Shown here: positions 1-10,175 of the stretch, piece by piece
Numbering within the stretch: position 1 is the first letter of the stretch
Layout: every line of letters starts with the position of its first letter
Source of the DNA: Haliclona indistincta
Taxonomy: Eukaryota; Porifera; Demospongiae; Haplosclerida; Chalinidae
Direction of reading: 5' to 3'
Assembly (NCBI GenBank): GCA_964017065.1
Contig: OZ024783.1
Coordinates: 16,885,252-16,949,251, forward strand
Length of the DNA stretch: 64,000 nucleotides
The notes under the pieces: model-generated
Seen by the model: the letters and a program-made list of their open reading frames with translations, nothing else
Database searches by the model: none
What the model was told of the DNA's origin: nothing
Made by a program: the position numbers and the translations under genes

Positions 1-310
1 GTATTGCGCAATACTGGCTCCGCCCACACTGAATTTCATTAAGACAAAGTGTTATACGCTACTGTAAAACGTTGTATAACATGGTATAACAAATACACAG
101 TAGTGTATATTGTAAAGTAGTATACACACAATATACACATGATATACTGTACTGTATAACTCAGTTATCCTTACTATTGTATTACATATAATATACGCTA
201 TTGTAAAACAATGTGTATACTGGACTTATACGTATAGTAGTATATCTGTTGTATAACTCTAAAATACACACTGCAGTATACTAGTGTATAACAAAACTTT
301 TGCACAGTGT
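1..310. repeat. TATAC/GTATA-rich island, copy 1
   Basis: AT-rich DNA dominated by short palindrome-like words such as GTATAC, TATAC and GTATAAC, with irregular spacing. No reading frame survives. Two islands of the same character and similar size lie at about 12,095-12,330 and 23,290-23,510. It looks like a dispersed low-complexity repeat of unknown origin. Confidence 0.6.
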
Positions 311-1375
311 TATTATATTATGTTTGAATTACATATACATGTTTGCATGTGTTCATGTATTATGTTCATCTGCATGCTCATCTCTTCAACTCATCATTGT
401 CTGTACATGCAGATGATATCTAATACAAGCTCTACTGAACTCCAAACATGTCACCATCCATAATTTTATGACCATTATTTATCCCTTCTTTGGTGGTAAA
501 TCACTAAAACAATGTATAAAGAGAAGAGGTATTACACTAAGGACGAGGCGCTGTAAAAAGACAAGAGAATACTCATGTGTCTTTATCCTTTCCAAACTGT
601 CACATTTCTTCATCGAGTGCTTTTCTATCTCAAGAGCATAATCCTGATTCTATCTATCGATATTATATTTAGACTAAATAGATCACCTCCTGCTCTGCAA
701 TCATGAATTTCTCTTCTCTCAAGTTGGAGGGATCGACCTGAGGGATCAGTGTTCGATAGTGGCGATGTGACTAGTGCTAGTGGTAGAGGTGTGGTTAGTG
801 AGGATGACCTATGCAGTCACCTTAGAGATGAGAGAGGTACTAGCTAGTGGAGCAGCTGGAGGGCTGATCAAGAGACAGGCAAGCATGCAGTGATGGTGAC
901 AATAGTGAAGGTGAGTGTAACTATAGGCATCTGAACATGTATTGAAGTTGTCATTAAATTTTAATCTCTCATTCCTTCCCTCCCTCCCTCGGCTCACTTT
1001 CCCTCCTCAATCTCTCCCTCCTTCTCTCTCTTAATTACTGTCAGTTTTGTTCTAGATCATCGTCGTTCACTCACTCACTGGCTCTCATCTCTCACTAATC
1101 ATCCTCCATCTCTCCCAACTTCTCTAGTAGCAAACTACTCTGTTCCATTATGGTTAGTACATAATGACTATGTATAACTTTTCATAATGTTTTGTAGTTG
1201 GGAATAAACTTTAATTCAATATTACTCTCTTTTAGTTCATTAGTGACTATGATGCTGCTTTGAGTGATCTACTGGAAACTAGTCTAACAGAAGATGAACT
1301 ATGAACTATGCAACTCGAAGGTGCTGTACTGCCGGAGTAGAATCACACTGATGTAAGTACAGTCCCTCTAGCTAT
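311..1375. other. Unassigned non-coding stretch
   Basis: No supported gene. The only visible structure is a pyrimidine-rich, CTCC-like run around 975-1110. Open frames here are short and carry no recognisable motif. Confidence 0.5.
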
Positions 1376-1931
1376 TACCGTATAGCCGGTTATTTTCGAC
1401 TGGATTTAATTTTCGATCACCGACTGCCGTTCGAAAATTAAATCCACGAAAATTTGAACCATACCAAAAATTTTGAACACCCAAAATTTTCTCGTGCAGA
1501 CAGATCGAAGCTAGAGCCCACTTCCAACGCTTCTAACCAGAATCTGACGGTAGCAGCGAGCAGCGATAGCAGTAAAACTGAACGACAAGCGCCTCTGTTA
1601 GAGAAATGTCTGCCATGCGCACTGCTGCTCGCGAGAGAGAGAGACTACCCGCACGATAACTTGCGGACACCGCGGTACAGCAACTTATCTTCGACTCTGT
1701 GGTTCCATTTAACAAACAAAATGTGGCTGGACGGTGGTTTAACGACTATAACAGTTCTCCGACAATTCGACGCCCTACTCGTCGACGCAATAGAGTTTGA
1801 GATGAAGCGAAGGGTAATAAATTTTAGCCTGGATTTTATTTTCGAACGGCGAGTGAGCATCGAAAATTAGATCCAATCTAAAATTTTACTAACGAAATAT
1901 TTGACCATCGAAAATAACCGGCTATACGGTA
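1376..1931. mobile_element. MITE with perfect 24-bp terminal inverted repeats
   Basis: The left end 1376-1399 (starting TACCGTATAGCC) is the exact reverse complement of 1908-1931. The subterminal parts are also complementary but diverged, giving arms of about 70 bp. A 3-bp target duplication ATT is possible if the element starts at ACCG. The 138-codon open frame at 1454-1870 lies wholly inside and is probably fortuitous. Elements at 27,611-27,799 and 58,095-58,303 share the TACCGTATAG terminus but not the interior, so this is a terminus family with variable cores. Confidence 0.85.
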
Positions 1932-3106
1932 TTGTAGTGGAGTTACAGTAGTTTGTGGAATAGTGCATGTTGATGTACGGAATGTATGGATTTATTATCG
2001 TGACATAGGTTAGCACTTTTCAAAATAGGATTTCTGAGCTCCAGACAAGAATGAAAGGTTGATACATGTACAATATCACTTTTGTATACATGCTACTATA
2101 ATGAATATCACTAGGTATACTTACAGCATGTATTTGCCTCGCACGGAATTAAAATTCATTAATAATAATAATGCATGGTACCAACCAAAAAAAAAGACAA
2201 ACAACATAAGTTACTAGATTAAATTAGATCGATAGCCACAAATATCTCTCTTGAAAACAGAGAGGGATGAAGCGGAGACAATCTGCTGCAGGGACAATCT
2301 CATGATCAGCAGGTTCCATATAGTTTAACAGTGTGACCTTTTTCCCGGACACTGACAGCCCGGGTGGAAGTAGCATATATGTTGCATGCTTATGTAACAT
2401 ATAATGTAGAACTATGTTTTTCTGGTCATTTGGCACTGTTCTCTAAAGCCTCTAATACATTTTGTATTCTATGTCAAAGCTATGTACATATATGTTGTAT
2501 ATGTAACATATATGTTGCATATAGGATTATATGTAATTTCTGGTCATTTGGCACTCCATATATGTGGCATATGTGCAACATGTGTTGTTTTTGCCTGGGA
2601 GTGTCCTGGAAAAAGGAGGAGTCATAAGCATGAAATGTCTTAGCATTGAGTCAAAAATCATAACCTGTTCTTCAGTTTCTGTAGACAGTCTTTTGTTAGC
2701 CCTTTCACGAATTCGAAGGTGTGAAAGTCTGTTTGCTCTATTATTTGTAATGGAGAGTAAATACAGCGCGGGATTATGTTTTTACCGAGTAGCAGTGGTA
2801 TTTCTCATCAAGTTCACGCTGTCTGCGCTTCCCCTCCCGCGCCAAAGTCCTGGTTCTTGCTGCAGCATCAGTCACAGTATCGCTGATGAGGGCGGTGCAT
2901 GGAAAGCGAGATGGGAAGGCGAATCGTCCATTTTGTAGTCGAGTTATGAAAGAACGTCGAGTAGTTATGAAAGAACGTGCAATCCCGGGGCCTTGCAATT
3001 GCTGCCCTCGTGGCCCTCGCATACAATACTACAGTATGGGCCTCGCCATATGGACTGATTGCATTCCTAAGCGTGACATATATATACATATATATATTGT
3101 ATTATA
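1932..3106. other. Unassigned AT-rich stretch
   Basis: No supported gene. Around 2,360-2,600 there are imperfect repeats of an ATATGTTGCATAT-like word, and the phrase GGTCATTTGGCACT occurs twice (near 2,424 and 2,542). Nothing else was recognised. Confidence 0.4.
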
Positions 3107-3258
3107 TAACATAGTAGTGAGGTATATATCCAGTATATGGAACCCGAGGGTGTGTCCGAGGAGGTGATATAGCCCGAGGCGAAGCCGAGGGCTATATCAC
3201 CTCCGAGGACACACCCGAGGGTTCCATATACTGGATATATACCGCACTACTATGCTAT
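3107..3258. repeat. Near-perfect foldback (hairpin) element
   Basis: Two arms of about 70 bp (3107-3178 and 3186-3258) are almost perfect reverse complements. They meet in a GC-rich centre at 3172-3192 built from GCCCGAGG and GCCGAGGGC around GAA. The outer arms are AT-rich (GTATATATCCAGTATATGG). The same 21-bp centre occurs at 34,488-34,508 in a foldback with unrelated arms. RNA from either strand would form a long hairpin. Confidence 0.85.
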
Positions 3259-3439
3259 ATGAGATATATTTCAAATTGCTGATGTTATTCCTTATGCGCA
3301 TCGTTGCCGCCATTTTGATTTTTACTGCACATGCTCAGTAGATTATCACGTGATAAAGCACATGTGTGCATGCAGATATTGCTGGTCAAGTTGGTGTTCT
3401 TGGTAGCTACTCGAATCTTGTTCAATCTGCGTTTTTCTA

Positions 3440-3832
3440 TGGAGAAAGAAGAGCAATTGCCCCCTACGAAGAAGAAGAGGCTTTGTATTTCAGTATCTAA
3501 AAGAAAGAAGGAGATAGAAGCGTTAGAAGAGTGCGGTTTCAAAAAAGCCAAGGTTTGAAAGTGGAACCCAGTGGACACTTGAGTTCATCAGGCGTTAGAT
3601 CGTATGAGCGCACCTATTTGGCTCAGAAGCAGGCACTATGAGCGCACTTCTGGCTCAGAAGCAGGCACTTTCTGATACCTTGTCGACAACTGCTTCAAGC
3701 ACAGAATCTGTTGAACACAAGACAGCAGGTGTTCTAAGTGAAAGGCAACCAATTATTGCGAAGACTATAGAGAACCCAAAAGTGAAGAAATTTCTGAAAC
3801 TAATGGCAAAGAAAATGATCCTACTAGCTTAA
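3440..3832 (+). pseudogene. Fragment of an unidentified lysine-rich reading frame
   Basis: An ATG at 3440 opens a 39-codon lysine-rich segment containing PPTKKKRL, which resembles a nuclear localisation signal. After a stop, a second open stretch ends at 3832 in lysine-rich sequence (NPKVKKFLKLMAKK). Between them, at about 3604-3669, a short segment containing GGCTCAGAAGCAGGCACT is directly duplicated. This looks like the remnant of a basic nuclear or transposon protein, but no family is recognised and it may be spurious. Confidence 0.25.
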
Positions 3833-3954
3833 TGAAGCATAATAACTTTCAGAAAGTGGATGCATGTAGTTTGATTTTAGCTCTAACTCTCTCGTCTTTT
3901 GTGTCATTTTGAGATTATTGAATTTCGACTATTTATTATTATTAATCATGGGAG

Positions 3955-4060
3955 GTATATATCAAATTATATAAACCTCTAAGAGAGGTCTATATCCAGT
4001 ATATAGAACCTACCACATCAAAGGGATGACATCAGCATTATGACATATATATACATATAT
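3955..4060. repeat. Degenerate relative of the 3107-3258 foldback
   Basis: It shares GGTATATATC, TATATCCAGTATAT.GAACC and the trailing GACATATATATACATATATA with the foldback and its left flank near 3,080-3,140. The GC-rich centre is missing, so this is probably an old, internally deleted copy. Confidence 0.45.
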
Positions 4061-4194
4061 ACAAACATGCAATTTCGACACAGTACTCCGCGATTACATG
4101 CCTCGCGCTAAGGCGCTCGGCAATAAGGCGCTCGGCAATTACATTGTACTATGACAATGAGTTCACTATTTGAGCAGCTAATGAAGAGTGATGA

Positions 4195-4590
4195 AGAGAG
4201 AGACGGAGGAGAAAGATGACTAATGACCAGACTCTCACTAGCTGGGAAAGAGACAGAGCTCCTCCACTTCCAGGACAAACTACTGTGAGCTGACCCTCTC
4301 CTTTCTCAGTATTAGTAAGCTAAAATAAATAAATTTTTCAAAATTGCACATAATTATGTGCTCAAGATTTCTACATTTGCTATTATTTTAATCTATTTGG
4401 CATTTTCCACACCACTACTGTCACTCTCTCTCTCTTTCAGTGGGTTTCGACTGTATCTTGCTCAGATATTGATAGAAGTAACACCCTCTCTGTACCGGAT
4501 GAGGGTGTGGCTGTTTGTCTATGATGCAGCAACTAGTGAACACAGGTACCATACTACAAGACCAGGAGAAGGAGGAAGAACGGTGAGAGA
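4195..4590 (+). other. Exon-like fragment duplicated at the far right of the window
   Basis: Sequence at about 4,205-4,300 (GACCAGACTCTCACTAGCTG onward, ending in ACTACTGTGAGCTGA) recurs at about 62,475-62,550. Here it can be read from an ATG at 4216 to a plausible GTGAGC donor. A second exon-like block with a polypyrimidine acceptor starts at 4441. No domain is recognised. The match suggests that both ends of the window carry pieces of related, possibly immune-type, genes. This is inference from one shared block. Confidence 0.25.
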
Positions 4591-5566
4591 TGGACACACA
4601 CATGCATACTGCTGTAGACTCATTCCCAGACTGACCACATGAGAACAAGGCTGCTATCATACATGTAATGTGGTGTTGTAGTGTTTTATCAAATTTTGAC
4701 ATGTGGTTGAGTGATAAAATGTGAAAATAATATGGAATAGCTACACTCATGTTATGATACTCATGTGATATGCTTCTCAATACATGCGTAACTACATCAT
4801 AACTTCATCAACATCATCATGACGAATATTAGATATGCTGCAAAAATAGATGCATAACATTGAAGTATCAATCCACATTAGCTCAATGGTACATGTTATG
4901 AACAGATCAACCATGAAACTCTGATCTGAAATGCAGACAGTATGGCGGAGGAACAGGATGTGTTTCATGTTTCAGCTCTGAAATGAGGACACCTTGTTAA
5001 CCAGAGAAAAATGTTAGTTTCCAGATTATAGTGAGATTCCACTGTATTGCAAAGCTACTGTTGAATGAGATAGTTAAATAACTTGTAAATAATTATTATA
5101 CCGCTTCCATTTCATCTGAGTATGAGGTATATGAATCACACTAGGCAATATCTATGAACTAAGTGTTCTTCACTTAGTCAAAGTTAAATCGTCATAGCAA
5201 TGCAATTACTATCTCCATAACACGTACTATGACTGCATACTGTTACCAACAAACAAACTCTCATAACTTTGCAACCAATGCGCTGAAAAGAATAGCGCTA
5301 GAACCAAACTGTATAGCTAAAGATAGCTCTTTATACCATAGCACAAAGAAACGAAATCACATGCACGATCGTTTTCCTCCTAAAAATACTAGTATTGGGT
5401 CATATGAACACTGTTAGTGTAGTTCGCTATAATTATTATTAATACATACTATTTATCGTCCCACTAATAGTGAGCTGGGTCTACTGTACTTGTATAAAGC
5501 ATCTTAGTAAGCCACAATGTTCTATTTGTTGTTGGTATCTTATTGAGTAGTGTGGGTTGGGTACAT

Positions 5567-7823
5567 CATAGATATTTTAACGCGTAGAGGGATGGGAAAC
5601 TTTAATTATTCCTCAATACAAATGTATTACGTGACGTCACGCGGGCTGTCCCAACTCGCGTTGTCGAGACTCGAGCGGGCTACAATGGCAGCTAACTAAG
5701 TTTCTCGGCTTTACAGCGTCTTGGATCGTCCTGTATTCAAGTACGCACATAAAAACCAGTCCCCTGCGAAGTTTTTTAGTCATCAACAGACCATGGAAGT
5801 TGCTACTGTAGAAGAAACTGTCACAGTAACCAAGTAAGCAAGGAAGCCACTCCATTTTTCATTTTGAACACATTCGTAGCCTGGACAAGTGTTTTTTGGC
5901 CTTGCCATTTGTATTTTCTGTTTTTCACAAACACTTAGTGTGTATTAAGCTAGGTTATATGCTTACAATTAGTTTGCTATGCCTGCCAAATGCTTGAACA
6001 AATCTTTACCATAGGCTATATTCTGTACACATTCACGCACAAACTATAAAAGTTGTTTATATTTTTTAGAGAGCCAATGCATGTGGTCTTGTACTAAGCC
6101 CTTTGAAATTCTTCTCACTCAAAGAAGTAATCGATAAAACTTGTTCAAACATTTGCTTAATCGTATTCATCAGTACCACCATGCCTATAGCTATACTTTT
6201 TTCTTGATAGAGAACACAAACACAGAAGTAAGACAGGGAAAGGAGAAAAGAGTGAACATAGAATTGGATGTACATGTATTCATTGTAAGAAAAAAAGTCA
6301 TCTGTTGTCCAGGCACGTTGTTATAATTATAGCGTTCTTATTATTCCTGCACATGCATTATAGGAAGAAATTTAAATCTCTGTAGACTCCAGTGCTAACC
6401 TAAATGGCCAGGTATACTGTGTGTTTTTCATAGTTTCACTTGTTCCTGTATACTTACATGTATAGGAATATAACTCTACCAGCCCGCTATCAGAATCAAC
6501 CATCCTAGTAACCATCATCATCAGCCTCAGTAAATGATAAACTTGACGATCAACTCTCTGGTAACACCAGCACCAACTTGTGTGGGCAGTTATTTTTGCT
6601 CAATGCAGTTTTATTTGTTCTTGTACATTTAGGAATATAACTCTACCAGCCAATTGCAATCAGAATCAACCGATACCAGCATCATCGTCATCAACAGTGA
6701 AAGATCAACTAGGGTGCACAGATGTCTCTGGTGATAGTCGAGATCTTAGACTCCGAGGCTGTGTTGTGACTCACCAAGAGGCTGCAGATGCACCGTGCCC
6801 TTTAGTTATAACCCATTCAGTAGTTATTGTTCAGTAATGATATTCAGTAATAATTTCCTCTTCTGGTAGCTGATAATTTGTATCTATTGGTGCTATCTAT
6901 CCATGTTGCAAATGTTTTAAGGTGGCGCTTCACCGGAAACAGCAACTTCAACAAGTAAATAATCATATTCACGGTTTATTCATAGATATCGATCGTCAAC
7001 CGGCTATGCCCAATAGTCGTAATACAAATTTTGCTGCGCGCTCACCATCATGGCGGCTAATGAGGACAGTTTTTAGGTACACAATCCTCCGCTGTTCCTT
7101 GACGCCGGCTGCTGTTGCTAGCTGAATTGAGTCCCTTAGACTTCGGGCCATAGACATTTGTATTGATTTTAACGAAGTAAGCTATATCTTCCGTGTAATA
7201 GCTGCATATCGACACGTGAGTGGCAGAACTGGCCAGTATTCAAGAAAACAGGCTTTATTTCTGGGAAAACGATGCAAATGCATGTGAAGCACAAGAAGGC
7301 AAGTGTGTCTGTAGTATTTATTCTCGTCTGTCTAGTGCCGCTGTCGCACATAGTGTACCTAACGCTCGCCAGCAGGCGTCGTCCGCCCCACTAATGCCGT
7401 TTATGCAACAGCACTCAAACTTGGAATAATAATAGGAGACCACTAGGTGACTGTGCAACACACACAAGAACTCCATAACTAAAAGTATTGTAGAAAAAAG
7501 AAAGTATAGCTGCATAAGTATGAATAATATTAACTACTTCCTGTTTCCGGTGAAGCGCCACCTTAATGCTAGCACTAAATCACTCTATTTTTCGTTTTCA
7601 CTGCATTCTCTAAGAATATTGGCGGTGGCTAAACACTGATGGTAACTGGAGTTTTCTTTTCCATCTCCTCCATCTCGCAAATCTCTTCAAATGTTCTTGC
7701 ATCTAAAGCGAGCTTCCATTTTGATGAATATTAAGTACACGGGTGACGTCACTTCCGACAACACGCGTTGTACCACTGAATAATTAAAGTTTCCCATCCC
7801 TCTACGCGTTAAAATATCTATGG
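5567..7823. mobile_element. 2.26 kb TIR DNA transposon with 7-8 bp target duplication
   Basis: The terminal inverted repeats are about 44 bp and near-perfect (5,567-5,610 and 7,780-7,823; left end CATAGATATTTTAACGCG). The element is flanked by GGTACAT, or GGGTACAT if the terminal base is assigned to the host. The paralogous repeat copy has the uninterrupted site at about 31,322-31,330. A TGACGTCA motif sits near each end (about 5,632 and 7,743). No transposase is evident. An exon-like ATG segment at 5,792 and an internal direct duplication (about 6,470 and 6,635) remain. An 8-bp duplication would fit hAT or P-type elements. The family is not resolved. Confidence 0.88.
6921..7562. mobile_element. 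Nested TTAA-flanked MITE (piggyBac/Kolobok-like)
   Basis: Perfect 22-bp terminal inverted repeats (GGTGGCGCTTCACCGG... at 6,921-6,942 and 7,541-7,562) are bounded on both sides by TTAA (6,917-6,920 and 7,563-7,566). TTAA duplication is typical of piggyBac and Kolobok elements. It lies inside the 5,567-7,823 transposon, so it inserted later. The GGTGGCG terminus recurs in the palindrome at 50,485-51,170. No transposase is present. Confidence 0.88.
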
Positions 7824-7879
7824 GTACATGATTCAAATACCTAGTGAGCAATATCATGACCACATAATATGATATACTA

Positions 7880-9107
7880 CAAGAAATTAAAAAGATTTCT
7901 ATCGAAATCAAAAGGATGTAGGGTTGTGAAATCTACCACTGGTTCACAATGTAAACTAACAAGGAACAAGCATGCATGGAATGGTAACACGATTGACTTG
8001 CTAACAGACCATAGATCCCTAAATCAGTGGCTGCTGTGGTTGACCTAGTTGCTGTTGACTGCTAACGTGCATTCAGCTTGTGCACAGCCACTGATGTAGG
8101 GATCTATGGTCTGTTAGCAAGTCAATCGTGTTACCATTCCATGCATGCTTGTTCCTTGTTAGTTTACATTGTGAACCAGTGGTAGATTTCACAACCCTAC
8201 ATCCTTTTGATTTCGATAGAAATCTTTTTAATTTCTTGTTTGTGTCCTTTTTACTTTTTAGTGAAGTGCAGTTCAATATCATGAACGTACTGAGCCGTCT
8301 TTGTTTCCACCATTGAATTAGTTTTCCTGTTGTTGATGGCTTTTCTTTATTATTAACAATTTTTAACTTGTAGCTAAAAATAATAATTGTTATGCTGTAC
8401 ATAATTATCAGCACGCCTACGCATACATGCATGCATATGAAGTGCATACCGAGCCCCGCCCACACTAGTTTGTAGATCTGTACGGCGGTTATAATTATCT
8501 GGCAAGCGCAGAATGGTGATCAGACGACCTTACCGTTGAAGACTCCAGACATATATGTCTTCTCCGTGATCCATACGGCGCGGAGATACTCAAAGTAGTG
8601 CTTGGTCACGTGCGCTAACCACTGCTTGGTCACGTGCGCATTGCGCAATCACAATAATGGCGTCTAACACTTAGCTGACAATGGATCACGATCGAGAACT
8701 CGCGGAATGTATATCGCCGTTTCGCTAAAAACAAAGTTCAAAAGGCACCTTCCAGGAGAATTTCACGACTGTTCGTGGGTGTTTTGGTCTCGGCACTGCT
8801 CGCGTAAAGGCGCTAGGCGCGCTGAAGAAAGAAAGAAAGAAAGAAAGAAGAAGAAGAAAGAAGAAAACGAAGATGACGAAACTCGATTTTCACCGTTTCT
8901 AGGTTCGTCACTTTAGTAACAGTGTAGAGCGCTCTCCTTGCTACTGTAAGATGGGGCAACGCCAGATAGCAGATCTAAGTGTCCTTGGACGTATACAATT
9001 CACCACCTGGCGAAATATCAGCGTTTGAACGCTAATACATTGTATGTAGCCGCCATCTTGTTTTCTCGTTCAACCCTACATAGGGAGACACTACCGTGTC
9101 TCCCTAA
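7880..9107. mobile_element. Helitron-like non-autonomous element, copy 1
   Basis: Comparison with the empty site at 31,379/31,380 shows the insert begins CAAGAAATT and ends CTAA. It sits exactly between host A and T with no target duplication. A short hairpin (GGGAGACAC...GTGTCTCCC) lies immediately before the CTAA end. CTRR end, 3' hairpin and A|T insertion are Helitron hallmarks. The canonical 5' TC is not seen. The first ~360 bp form a large foldback (7,880-8,240) with a short loop. The remainder contains a GAAA tract and an exon-like segment (GEFHDCSWVFWSRHCSRKG), possibly captured host DNA. The second copy is 24,661-25,972. Confidence 0.72.
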
Positions 9108-10175
9108 TAATGTACTATCATAACTGTTTGTGTGGGAAGCCAAGTACTGTATAGTTGAATTTTGTAGAGTCAAATTTATGTTGAAAAAATTACAGTGGTA
9201 ATTTGAATACAGCATGGTGTGGTGCAACTGATGTTTAGAACATAATGTTTCATTCCTATCTCAAACACTTTATATCATGATCTGAGTATGAGCTGGTGTG
9301 TACAGTATCACACTATAGAATTATTATTACAACAATATCAAACTGATTGTGAACTACTTGTAAAGCTAGTCATGTGATCTTCATTGTAACCAGCTCATAA
9401 TAACATTGTGTGATACAGCACACGTCACTGAATATGATTATCACTTCTCTTGTGACGTGTAGACCGACAAAAGAGCTGACCAGAGAGCAAGCTAGGAATG
9501 ATGGTGTAGGACCTCTGAGGACCACACTATCATCTCAACTGTGACCTATGATGGGAGTGTCAAAATGGTGTCACCTAACACCAATCAAACTGATAGCGAA
9601 GAAGACAGAGCTAGTGAGCAACTTCCTCTACAACATGGCAGACAAGATACAGAAATGAGTGATCAAAGACTGAGTAGTGATAACCGAACGATGCTCTTAT
9701 ATTCAAACCAAAAACAAGTAAAATTTACTGATTCAAGAAATTACCAAAAACAGAACAATAAGTGCTTGACATGACTAGCATTGAATCATCTTTCAATGAT
9801 GGAGAGAGTGATGAACACAGCACTGCAGTGCCGTCAACACTGACAAGAGCAAGGAGAGTGAGTGATAGAGAGCATGACTACCACTACCAGTAGTGAGCTG
9901 GAGTTCAGACGAGATCTAGCTGCCCTGGACGCTGACATTGCACGACTACAAGTGCACTTTCAAGTAGCTCTACAACCCTTAAACCAGTCTTGATCTGATC
10001 ATGATGTACCTGTACCTGCATGTAATAATTTATTGAGCTATGACACATTACTATGTATTAATTTTTATAATTATGCTAACACTTACCTGAATCAACAACA
10101 GCATTATTAGTTGAGTTATGAATATTATTATACATGACATTACAATAATCACTGTTCAAAAATTTTATAGGGCGG

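Larger units (their letters stand above)
4740..10133 (+). repeat. Unknown ~1.9 kb repeat, copy 1, interrupted by two insertions
   Basis: This matches 30,476-32,478 almost base for base once two insertions (5,567-7,823 and 7,880-9,107) are removed. The shared core includes a gene-like 3' part with open frames at 9,541-9,774 and from about 9,771. The second frame begins MTSIESSFNDGESDEH, and this copy has lost a few codons from it. No terminal inverted repeats or long terminal repeats were seen at the limits of similarity. It could be a mobile element of unknown class or a segmental duplication carrying a gene fragment. Confidence 0.7.

Noticed and set aside
1454..1870. 138-codon open frame
   Set aside because: It lies wholly inside a MITE and includes part of its inverted arm. 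No domain.
8073..8465. 130-codon minus-strand frame
   Set aside because: It overlaps one arm of the Helitron foldback and is mirrored by the other arm. No motif.
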